Of a stretch of 11,574 nt of DNA, positions 1-6,218 are shown piece after piece (the stretch's first letter is position 1; every line of letters begins with the position of its first letter). The translations under genes and the position numbers were made by a program. Below the pieces are notes generated by a model. It ran no database searches, had not been told where the DNA came from, and worked only from the letters and a program-made list of their open reading frames with translations. Origin of the DNA: Bacillota bacterium. Its GTDB lineage: Bacteria > Bacillota > Clostridia > Acetivibrionales > JAKOSZ01. The stretch spans positions 1 to 11,574 of the forward strand of contig JAKOSZ010000124.1 in the NCBI GenBank assembly GCA_029776555.1, in the 5' to 3' direction.

Positions 1-39
1 CAGGATCAATAAGGCTATCAGGATTTTGCGACTATTCAT
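1..39 (-). CDS. N-terminus of a leftward gene, secreted or membrane-anchored protein (partial)
   Basis: On the minus strand an ATG at 39-37 opens a frame that stays open for 13 codons to the window edge, reading MNSRKILIALLIL. Two early basic residues followed by an unbroken hydrophobic run look like the start of a signal peptide or an N-terminal membrane anchor. An AAGGGA-type ribosome site lies about five bases upstream of the ATG. The rest of the gene is outside the window, so no family can be named. It is divergent from the glutamate dehydrogenase gene. The short length makes this a tentative call. Confidence 0.5.
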   Translation of the reverse strand, partial: MNSRKILIALLIL

Positions 40-113
40 AAAATCCCTTCTTCAGCCTCTGAAAACTGTAAATCACTAGAATTTTTAGACGATGTTTTCC
101 CTAATTTGTTCCA

Positions 114-140
114 GTGCACAAAAGAACCGTCCCCTTGTGC
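114..140. repeat. Short hairpin repeat with AAGAACCGTCCCC core, copy 1
   Basis: The arms GCACAA (116-121) and TTGTGC (135-140) can pair and enclose the 13-base loop AAGAACCGTCCCC (122-134). The same 13-base core, again between short complementary arms of different sequence, occurs at 10904-10916. From memory, elements with this core are scattered in intergenic regions of many Clostridia and resemble REP-type repeats. That link is inference. It lies between two divergent genes. Confidence 0.6.
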
Positions 141-272
141 GCGGCCGTCCGTCCTGAAAATTTTGTCACCATGGTGAAAACAGCACAAACGCATGGCAGG
201 TATTAAAGCGGCAGGAAACATTCACACAGCCTAGAAGCGGCGGGAGCCTTTTCCGCTGCTTTATATTTATAC

Positions 273-301
273 TTGATATCGCTGATTGCCAGATATATAA
301 T
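273..301 (+). promoter_or_regulatory. Sigma-A-type promoter of the glutamate dehydrogenase gene
   Basis: TTGATA at 273-278 and TATAAT at 296-301 are separated by exactly 17 bases. This gives a start point near 308 and a leader of about 50 bases before the ATG at 358. A ribosome site AAGGGGG at 343-349 sits eight bases before that ATG. Confidence 0.75.
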
Positions 302-309
302 CATATGGT

Positions 310-319
310 AAAGCGCTTT
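310..319. promoter_or_regulatory. Palindrome AAAGCGCTTT, cre-like site at the gdh transcription start
   Basis: This is a perfect 10-base palindrome placed at about +1 to +12 of the predicted transcript. The stretch 308-321 matches most positions of the catabolite-response element bound by CcpA (ideal form TGAAAGCGCTTTCA). It differs at the first two bases and the last. A site in this position would be expected to repress. Whether the organism has CcpA cannot be seen here. Confidence 0.35.
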
Positions 320-357
320 CGGTATAATGTTTTTAGTTTTGTAAGGGGGAATCAGAC

Positions 358-1644
358 ATGAGCGCAAAATCTTACAATCCTTACCAAAATGCCCAGGCAC
401 AATTCGACCATATAGCAGAAATGATAGGTCTGGAACCAGAAATCCGCGAATTACTTAGACAGCCCATGAGAGAATATCATTTTACTATACCGGTAAAAAT
501 GGATGATGGCTCCACAAAGGTCTTCAAAGGATACCGCATTCATCACAACGACGCCAGGGGACCTGCAAAGGGCGGAATCCGCTTCCATCCCGAGGAGACG
601 GAAGACACGGTGCGGGCCTTGTCCATGTGGATGACCTGGAAGTGTGCCGTGGTGGACATTCCCTTGGGCGGAGCCAAGGGCGGGGTTGTCTGCGATCCCC
701 GCAACCTGACTGAAGGCGAGCAGGAGAGGCTGTGCCGCGGCTATGTCAGGCAGCTGGCAAAAGTCCTGGGGCCGTTCAACGATGTTCCTGCCCCGGATGT
801 CATGACAAACGCAAAGCACATGCTGTGGATGCTTGACGAGTTTGAGACCATCCACGGCGGAAGGTACCCCGGGGTTATTACGGGAAAGCCTGTAGGAATG
901 GGCGGCTCCCTGGGAAGGACCGAGGCCACCGGTTTCGGCGTAATCTATACCCTGCGTGAAGCGCTGAAAGAAATGGGGATAGACCCCAAGGACACCACCG
1001 CCAGCATCCAGGGCTTTGGCAACGTGGCCCAGCATGCGGCAAAGATGTACCAGGCCCTGGGAGGAAAGATCCTGGCCATATCCTGCTGGGACAATATCGA
1101 CAAGAAGGCATATACTTTTGTCCACAAGGATGGAATAGATGTTGAAAAGATGGCTTCAATAACCGATACATACGGTACAATAGACAAGGACAAGGCCAGG
1201 GCCATGGGCTGCGAGATACTGGACGGCGAGGCCTGGCTGGAGCAGGACGTGGACATCCTGATACCGGCGGCGCTGGAAAACCAGATCACCCTGGCCAACG
1301 TAGGCAAAATCAGCAAGAAGGTAAAAATACTGCTGGAAGGCGCCAATGGACCTACAACTCCTGACGCCGACGAGGTTATAAAGCAAAGAGGCATATTCCT
1401 AATCCCGGATTTCCTGGCCAACGCGGGCGGAGTAACCTGCAGCTATTTTGAACAGGTTCAGTGCAACATGAATTATTACTGGGAGAAGGACGAAGTCCTC
1501 AGTAAACTGGATACAAAGATGACAGCAGCCTATAAGGCGGTCAGCCAGCTGGCGAGGGAGAGAAACCTGTACATGCGGGATGCGGCTTACGTGATTTCCG
1601 TCAGCCGCGTTGCCCAGGCGGTAAGAATGCGCGGATGGGTATAA
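358..1644 (+). CDS. gdhA: Glutamate dehydrogenase (Glu/Leu/Phe/Val dehydrogenase family)
   Basis: This cytoplasmic enzyme interconverts glutamate and 2-oxoglutarate plus ammonia with NAD(P). The 428-residue length is typical of the bacterial hexameric enzymes. The substrate-binding part shows GPAKGGIRFHP (residues 68-78, Lys71), LGGAKGGV with the catalytic-site Lys107 (103-110) and PAPDVMTN with the catalytic Asp147. GRTEATGFGV (186-195) leads into the dinucleotide-binding fold, whose GFGNVA motif is at 219-224. EGANGPTT (327-334) and the NAGGVT segment near 355-360 are also standard for the family. I cannot tell from sequence whether NAD or NADP is preferred, nor exclude leucine or phenylalanine dehydrogenase with certainty, although length and motifs favour glutamate. 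The ATG has a good ribosome site and its own promoter. The next gene starts within about 35 bases, suggesting co-transcription. Confidence 0.95.
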   Translation: MSAKSYNPYQNAQAQFDHIAEMIGLEPEIRELLRQPMREYHFTIPVKMDDGSTKVFKGYRIHHNDARGPAKGGIRFHPEETEDTVRALSMWMTWKCAVVDIPLGGAKGGVVCDPRNLTEGEQERLCRGYVRQLAKVLGPFNDVPAPDVMTNAKHMLWMLDEFETIHGGRYPGVITGKPVGMGGSLGRTEATGFGVIYTLREALKEMGIDPKDTTASIQGFGNVAQHAAKMYQALGGKILAISCWDNIDKKAYTFVHKDGIDVEKMASITDTYGTIDKDKARAMGCEILDGEAWLEQDVDILIPAALENQITLANVGKISKKVKILLEGANGPTTPDADEVIKQRGIFLIPDFLANAGGVTCSYFEQVQCNMNYYWEKDEVLSKLDTKMTAAYKAVSQLARERNLYMRDAAYVISVSRVAQAVRMRGWV

Positions 1645-1679
1645 ATTAAGTGACAGGGGGTTGCGGCAGGGCAAAGGGT

Positions 1680-4600
1680 ATGAGTGATAATTCGCTTCAC
1701 AATGAGTACTCACTGGACAACTTGAAAGAGAGGGCGAAAGAGTTAAACTGCCTTTACCAGGTGGATGAGATACTGGGCAGCCAGAGACTTTCGCTTAATG
1801 AGATTTTCAACCAGCTGATAAAGGTGATTCCCCTGGGCTGGCGGTATCCGGATATCTGCCGTGCCCGAATAGTCTACGAGAACAACAGCTATCAGCTGCC
1901 TGATTTTTGGACATCGCCCATCTCGGACAGCTGCGATATCAGGATGGACGACAGGCTGGTCGGGACCCTGGAAGTGGTTTATATCGAGGAAATCCCGAAG
2001 GCAGAGGAGGGCTATTTTCTCGAGAAGGAAAGGAAACTCCTCCGGGCCATAGCCGACCGCATCGGGCAGACACTGCTGCAGCGCCATGTAAAGCAGGTAT
2101 TGCAGGACTGGGGCAGGCCCGGGTATGCCCAAGGGGAAAGAAAAGCCCCCAGCAGTGAATGGGTTGTAATCGTTGACCTGCTCATTAAGACAGACCCGGA
2201 TATGCTGCTCAATATCTGCAGGAAGATGATCCACTACTTGAGCACGAGCGGCGTCAAAGAGGCAGAGGAAATATTGTGGCAGTTCAATTCCGAGTCAAAG
2301 CTGCTTTTTGACTCGGAATTGAACTGCCCCCTGGAGAAACTGCCGCAGGCCGACCTCATTCAGATTTCCGAAAGAACCTTTGATGTTGCCTCCAGGCATT
2401 TGAGCCCCAATGAAATCCTGGTGCGTCTGAGGAGATGGATACAGGAAGAGAAGACCAACTCACTGATAAAGAGTGTTGACCGCATAGATGCATCGGTGGG
2501 CGAAATCGTAGAGGCCATCACCCGTTACAGGAACATCAGCGCTGACGGCCATTCCTATTATTCACCTGCGGAACACTGGCTCACCGTCACCCTCATCCGA
2601 CGCTTTTTATCGGACAAGCTGGAGTTTGTTTCCAATGCCCGGCAGCATATAGAAGTCAATGATTTTTACGATATTACCAAGCGCCTGATCTTTCCTGAAG
2701 GCAGCCATGGCAAAATCGGCGGGAAAAGCACAGGCCTTTTCCTTGCCCAGCAGATTCTTAAAAAAGCCGGCTCCGACATACCTGCCCTTCGTTCTGTGAG
2801 GGTGCCCAAGACATGGTATATCACCACCGATGGAATAAAGGAGTTCCTGCACTATAACAACCTGGAAGAACTGAACATCCAGAAGTACAGGGAATTGTAC
2901 GAGATACGCATTGACTATCCCAATATCATCCAAACCATGAAGAATTGCAGGTTCCCGGAGGGAATGGTAAGAAGCCTTTCCATGGCCCTGGACGATTTCG
3001 GCGATTCTCCTTTAATCGTCCGGAGCTCAAGCCTCCTGGAGGACCAGGTAGGGGCGGCTTTTTCAGGGAAATACAAGAGCCTGTTTTTGGCCAACCAGGG
3101 TACCAAGAAGGAACGCTTGGAAGCGCTGATGGACGCCATCGTGGAAGTTTACGCCTCCATGTATTCCCCCGACTCCATCCAGTACCGGGCGGAGAGGGGC
3201 ATGCTGGACTTCCCGGAGGAAATGGGGATCATGATCCAGGAAGTAGTGGGGACCAGGATAGGCCGCTATTTCTTCCCGCTCTTTGCGGGAGTCGCCTTCA
3301 GCAACAATGAATTCCGCTGGTCTCCCAGGATCAAGCGGGAAGACGGGCTGATACGCCTGGTAATGGGCCTGGGCACCCGGGCCGTGGACCGGATCAGCGA
3401 TGATTTCCCGGTGCTGGTCTCCCCGGGACAGCCAAAACTTAAGGTAAACATTGCCCCCGATGAAGTGAGATATTACTCACAGAAAAAAATAGACTTAATC
3501 AACCTGGAGAAGAACACCTTTGAAACCGTTGAAATTGAAAAACTGGTCAAGGAATACGGCAGGGAAATACCTAAAATTCACCAGATCATGTCGGTATACA
3601 GGCAGGACTATATCAGCAAGCCCTTGGCCTTTGACATAGACTTCCAGAAGGATGAGCTGGTTGTCACCTTTGACGGCCTGATTTCCGACACGCCCTTTAT
3701 AAAGAACGTGGATTTGATTTTGAAGAAGCTGAAGGAAGGGCTGGGCACCCCGGTAGACATAGAGTTTGCCTCGGACGGGGAGAACTTCTATCTCCTGCAG
3801 TGCCGCGCCCAGAGTTTCGGCCCGGCCAATTCTCCGGCGCCCATCCCCAAGGACGTTGACTCCAGGGACATTATTTTCTCTGCCCGCAAGTACATCTCCA
3901 ACGGGGTCATTTCGGACATATCCTATATAGTCTACGTGGTTCCTGAGGCCTACAGCCAGATCCAGAAGTTTGACGATTTTATCAACGTGGGAAGGGCAGT
4001 GGAAATGCTGAACTCCCTGCTTCCCAAGCGCCGTTTTGTCCTGATTGGGCCCGGGCGCTGGGGCAGCAGGGGAGATGTCAAGCTGGGCGTACAGGTGAGG
4101 TATTCGGGCATCAATAACACGGCCGCCCTCATCGAGGTGGCCCGCAGGAAATCCGGATACATGCCCGAGCTCTCCTTCGGGACTCACTTCTTCCAGGACC
4201 TGGTGGAGGCGGATATCCGCTACCTGCCCCTGTATCCTGATGACGCCGGTATAATCTTCAACGAGAGGTTCCTGACAGGTTCCGAGAACATGCTGCCGCA
4301 GCTTCTGCCCCAGTGGGAGTACCTGTCGGATGTTGTCCGGGTAATAGACGTGATGAAGGCCTCCCATGGCCGGGTACTGAAAATCGTCATGAACGCGGAC
4401 CTGGAAGAAGCCCTGGGCTTCCTGGAGACTCCCTCCGGGCGCAGTGCCGAGCCGTATGAAAAGAACGTAACGCCTGTTAAGGTGGAAAAAGGCAGGGAGT
4501 TCAACTTTGACGACAGGTACTGGCGCTGGCGCTACCACATGGCGGAGCGCATAGCCGAAAGCCTCGACGCAAAACGCTTCGGCGTGAAAGGAATGTACCT

Positions 4601-4883
4601 TTTTGGCAGCACCAACAACGGTACAGCGGGCCCCGGCAGCGACATCGATATACTTATCCATTTTAACGGCACCGAGAGGCAGCGGGAGGAACTTTTGCAG
4701 TGGCTTGAGGGCTGTAGCCTGTGCCTGGCGGAGATGAACTACCAGAGGACCGGGTATAAATCCGACGGGCTTCTGGATGTGCACATCATAACCGACGAGG
4801 ACATCGCCAATAAGACCTCCTTTGCCGTGAAAATCGGCGCAGTTGCAGACCCGGCCCACCCGCTGAAGCTGAAGAACTCATAG
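1680..4883 (+). CDS. GAF-like / PEP-synthase-type ATP-binding / nucleotidyltransferase multidomain protein
   Basis: This is a soluble protein of about 1067 residues. The N-terminal part (about 20-140) resembles a GAF sensor: a helical lead-in LKERAKELNCLYQVDEIL, then a GTLEVVYIEE strand and a terminal helix ending AIADRIGQTLLQR. A helical linker follows. The ATP-binding domain of PEP synthase/pyruvate phosphate dikinase (PPDK_N) starts near 344 with GKIGGKSTG. It includes VRSSSLLEDQ (447-456), whose Arg contacts ATP in that family. GPGRWGSRGD (790-799) and a GTHFFQDL segment follow. The C-terminus is a polymerase-beta-type nucleotidyltransferase: FGS near 975-977, GSDIDI with D988 and D990, and a third acidic D1033. 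I do not see the phosphohistidine GGxxSHxA motif or the PEP-binding barrel, so it is unlikely to be a true PEP synthase. An in-frame GTG at 1650 is an alternative start; I prefer ATG 1680 because AGGG lies eight bases upstream and the extra ten residues look non-coding. Substrate and reaction are unknown. Confidence 0.85.
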   Translation: MSDNSLHNEYSLDNLKERAKELNCLYQVDEILGSQRLSLNEIFNQLIKVIPLGWRYPDICRARIVYENNSYQLPDFWTSPISDSCDIRMDDRLVGTLEVVYIEEIPKAEEGYFLEKERKLLRAIADRIGQTLLQRHVKQVLQDWGRPGYAQGERKAPSSEWVVIVDLLIKTDPDMLLNICRKMIHYLSTSGVKEAEEILWQFNSESKLLFDSELNCPLEKLPQADLIQISERTFDVASRHLSPNEILVRLRRWIQEEKTNSLIKSVDRIDASVGEIVEAITRYRNISADGHSYYSPAEHWLTVTLIRRFLSDKLEFVSNARQHIEVNDFYDITKRLIFPEGSHGKIGGKSTGLFLAQQILKKAGSDIPALRSVRVPKTWYITTDGIKEFLHYNNLEELNIQKYRELYEIRIDYPNIIQTMKNCRFPEGMVRSLSMALDDFGDSPLIVRSSSLLEDQVGAAFSGKYKSLFLANQGTKKERLEALMDAIVEVYASMYSPDSIQYRAERGMLDFPEEMGIMIQEVVGTRIGRYFFPLFAGVAFSNNEFRWSPRIKREDGLIRLVMGLGTRAVDRISDDFPVLVSPGQPKLKVNIAPDEVRYYSQKKIDLINLEKNTFETVEIEKLVKEYGREIPKIHQIMSVYRQDYISKPLAFDIDFQKDELVVTFDGLISDTPFIKNVDLILKKLKEGLGTPVDIEFASDGENFYLLQCRAQSFGPANSPAPIPKDVDSRDIIFSARKYISNGVISDISYIVYVVPEAYSQIQKFDDFINVGRAVEMLNSLLPKRRFVLIGPGRWGSRGDVKLGVQVRYSGINNTAALIEVARRKSGYMPELSFGTHFFQDLVEADIRYLPLYPDDAGIIFNERFLTGSENMLPQLLPQWEYLSDVVRVIDVMKASHGRVLKIVMNADLEEALGFLETPSGRSAEPYEKNVTPVKVEKGREFNFDDRYWRWRYHMAERIAESLDAKRFGVKGMYLFGSTNNGTAGPGSDIDILIHFNGTERQREELLQWLEGCSLCLAEMNYQRTGYKSDGLLDVHIITDEDIANKTSFAVKIGAVADPAHPLKLKNS
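2278..2328. repeat. Perfect 22-bp inverted repeat with 7-base loop inside a coding region
   Basis: The left arm 2278-2299 and right arm 2307-2328 are exact reverse complements. The loop is GCTGCTT. It lies in frame inside the multidomain gene, in the linker between the GAF-like and ATP-binding domains, and encodes roughly QFNSESKLLFDSELN. No run of T follows on either strand, so it is not a standard intrinsic terminator. The transcript would form a very stable hairpin here. Confidence 0.9.
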
Positions 4884-5035
4884 GACGGCTGGCTTCCCTG
4901 TTTTTCCTTTTTCCATGACCACATGCCGGGAGTGGATTTCGCAATGGTGGCTTGTCTATAGCTATCAACATGTGTCAAAATAGGGTAAAGGGAGATCCGC
5001 GAGGCATGACTTCGGGTGGATAAATGGGAGGAGCA

Positions 5036-5086
5036 ATGTCTGATTGGGACCATTCGCTGGCTTGGAATTCTGGTATTGAGGGGTAA
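5036..5086 (+). CDS. Possible 16-residue leader peptide upstream of the DUF3842 gene
   Basis: The ATG at 5036 is preceded by GGAGG (5027-5031) four bases away and opens a frame reading MSDWDHSLAWNSGIEG before TAA at 5084-5086. Its coding region overlaps the inverted repeat at 5049-5095 and ends just before the -10 element at 5104. The peptide has no recognisable family. The ribosome site is the main support and the spacing is short, so this may be chance. No other gene lies in 4884-5142, and I see no clear terminator after the preceding gene. Confidence 0.25.
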   Translation: MSDWDHSLAWNSGIEG

Positions 5087-5095
5087 GCGAATGGT
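5049..5095. repeat. 10-bp inverted repeat upstream of the DUF3842 promoter
   Basis: ACCATTCGCT (5049-5058) and AGCGAATGGT (5086-5095) are exact reverse complements separated by 27 bases. The right arm lies where the -35 region of the downstream promoter should be, so a regulator bound to the two arms could control it. An RNA role is possible only if transcription enters from upstream. Confidence 0.5.
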
Positions 5096-5100
5096 TCTTC

Positions 5101-5109
5101 TGCTATAAT
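5101..5109 (+). promoter_or_regulatory. Extended -10 promoter of the DUF3842 gene
   Basis: TGCTATAAT gives a perfect -10 hexamer at 5104-5109 preceded by the TGn extension. No good -35 hexamer lies 17 bases upstream, as is common for extended -10 promoters. It sits 33 bases before the ATG at 5143, and the ribosome site GGGGGAG is at 5132-5138. Confidence 0.6.
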
Positions 5110-5142
5110 TAATAAAGAATATAAAGTTTACGGGGGAGTAAT

Positions 5143-5559
5143 ATGCGTGTAGCGGTGATAGACGGCCAGGGCGGAGGAATGGGAAAGGCAATCATTGAAA
5201 GGCTTAAAAGTGAGCTGGGAGAAAGCATTGAAATAATTGCCCTTGGCACAAATGCCCTGGCAACGGCGTTAATGCTGAAAGCCGGTGCCGATGAAGGCGC
5301 ATCGGGTGAAAACGCTATTGTTTTAAACTCCTCAAAAGTAGATATAATAGTTGGACCCATAGGAATTGTTGCTGCCAATTCCATGCTCGGGGAACTGACC
5401 CCCCGTATGGCCGAAGCGATTTCCATAAGCCCGGCCAAGAAGGTCCTGGTACCGTATAACAAGTGTAACATTTACATTGCAGGGGTAAAAAATGAACCCC
5501 TTTCAAGCTATATAGACTACGCGGTTGAAATAGTCCGGAAATTGATCAATAATTCGTAA
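5143..5559 (+). CDS. DUF3842 family protein
   Basis: This 138-residue protein matches what I know of the DUF3842 family, small conserved proteins of Clostridia with no assigned function. The N-terminus MRVAVIDGQGGGMGKAIIER has the beta-strand plus glycine-rich turn of a Rossmann-like nucleotide-binding fold. Further alternating hydrophobic strands (IEIIALGTNALAT; KVDIIVGPIGIV) suit an alpha/beta fold. No signal peptide or membrane segment is visible, so it should be cytoplasmic. It has its own promoter and ribosome site and stands alone. A short GC-rich hairpin follows about 80 bases downstream. Function is unknown. Confidence 0.8.
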   Translation: MRVAVIDGQGGGMGKAIIERLKSELGESIEIIALGTNALATALMLKAGADEGASGENAIVLNSSKVDIIVGPIGIVAANSMLGELTPRMAEAISISPAKKVLVPYNKCNIYIAGVKNEPLSSYIDYAVEIVRKLINNS

Positions 5560-5639
5560 TGCGGATGGTAATTCATTGGCGTTATTGAGGAAGTGAAAAT
5601 ACACCTGTCCGACGGCAAAAGGAGCACAGAAAACTGAAC

Positions 5640-5662
5640 CTGCCCGGGAACGGGCCGGGCAG
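5640..5662. terminator. GC-rich hairpin after the DUF3842 gene, weak terminator candidate
   Basis: CTGCCCGG (5640-5647) pairs with CCGGGCAG (5655-5662) around the loop GAACGGG. It is followed by only a short TTTT (5672-5675) about ten bases away, so termination efficiency is doubtful. It also lies just upstream of the damaged DUF1905-like gene. Confidence 0.35.
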
Positions 5663-5675
5663 TCCCGGAGCTTTT

Positions 5676-5952
5676 CAGGTATACGAATTTGAAGCTGTTA
5701 TAAAGAAGGCTCCTGACATGGACGCCGCCTGCGTGGAGTTCCCCTATGACCTGAAGGCCGAGTTCGACAGGGGCAGGATAAAGGTGCATGCCACCTTTGA
5801 CGGCGAGCCCTATGACGGCAGCATTGTCAATATGGGCGTAAAAAGGCCGACGGCTCGGTGTGCTATATCATCGTCTTCGCAGGGACATCCGCGAAAAAAA
5901 CGGCAAGCAGCCGGAAGACCTGGTAAAAGTGACAGTAAGAAAAAGACTGTGA
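5676..5952 (+). pseudogene. DUF1905-like small protein gene with two frameshifts
   Basis: Homology to the DUF1905 family can be followed across three frames. Frame one (from 5676) reads QVYEFEAVIKKAPDMDAA, then a VEFPYDLKAEF segment and FDGEPYDGSIVNMGVK. Near 5840-5845, at a run of five A, one base is missing and the sense continues as ADGSVCYII. Near 5871-5875 a second base is missing, and it continues as RRDIREKNGKQPEDLVKVTV to a TGA at 5950-5952. Intact relatives read continuously through both points, with a Gly-Leu where the second gap lies. No ATG, GTG or TTG precedes the expected first residue; the only in-frame ATG (5718) is well inside the domain. Read as one frame, 5718-5972 would give an 84-residue product with a meaningless basic tail. 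Either the gene is decaying or the assembly lost two bases. Confidence 0.75.
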
Positions 5953-5965
5953 CTGGCCAGGGGGA

Positions 5966-6004
5966 AAGTTAAAGGGAAGAGTTGGAATGGGTTCCCTTTA
6001 ACTT
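5966..6004. terminator. Inverted repeat between converging units, probable bidirectional terminator
   Basis: AAGTTAAAGGGAA (5966-5978) and TTCCCTTTAACTT (5992-6004) are perfect 13-bp reverse complements with a 13-base loop. It lies 11 bases past the FeoB-associated gene stop on the minus strand and just past the damaged DUF1905-like gene on the plus strand. Only short T runs follow (TTTT at 6011-6014 on plus, TTT on minus), so strength is uncertain, but the position fits a shared terminator. Confidence 0.6.
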
Positions 6005-6015
6005 AGCCCCTTTTC

Positions 6016-6156
6016 TTAGTATTCAATTTTCCTGCACAGCTTCTCGCAAGAAGCGCAGCATGAGGCACATCCGGAACCCTTTGAAGCTTTTACCAGTTTT
6101 CGCACCAGGATTCCTGCGGCCAGCAGGCCTATCCCCAGTAAGAATACTACTTCCAT
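6016..6156 (-). CDS. FeoB-associated Cys-rich membrane protein
   Basis: This 46-residue peptide starts MEVVFLLGIGLLAAGILVRK, a single N-terminal membrane segment (about residues 3-18) followed by basic residues. Its cysteine-rich tail GCASCCASCEKLC has five Cys (30, 33, 34, 37, 41). This layout is that of the small proteins regularly encoded next to feoB (FeoB_associated family). Their exact role is unproven; binding or handing on Fe(II) at the cytoplasmic face is the usual guess. A GGAGG at 6171-6167 sits ten bases before the ATG. It is the last gene of the Feo operon, 62 bases after feoB. Confidence 0.85.
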   Translation of the reverse strand: MEVVFLLGIGLLAAGILVRKLVKASKGSGCASCCASCEKLCRKIEY

Positions 6157-6218
6157 CTCTGGTCAACCTCCTTACTTCAATTAATGGCTCAGCCGGGCAT
6201 GACCATTCCGCTGAAAGC

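Noticed and set aside
36..400. Two short minus-strand open frames over the gdh upstream region
   Set aside because: They overlap the gdh promoter, the repeat and the gdh start, and have no ribosome site or family features.
451..1125. Minus-strand open frame of 224 codons
   Set aside because: Antisense to glutamate dehydrogenase, with no ribosome site or family features.
3495..4859. Long open frame (454 codons) on the minus strand
   Set aside because: It lies antisense to the PPDK/nucleotidyltransferase gene, whose plus-strand motifs are clear; the antisense translation shows no recognisable domain and reflects codon bias of the real gene.
4884..5035. Possible riboswitch or T-box leader upstream of the DUF3842 gene
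   Set aside because: A GGGTGG-like stretch near 5014 recalled the T-box antiterminator, but the conserved core, specifier stem and a terminator are all missing.
5718..5972. An 84-residue protein read in one frame from ATG 5718
   Set aside because: Only the first part matches DUF1905; the basic Ser/Lys-rich tail is out of frame relative to the family, whose sense continues in the other two frames.
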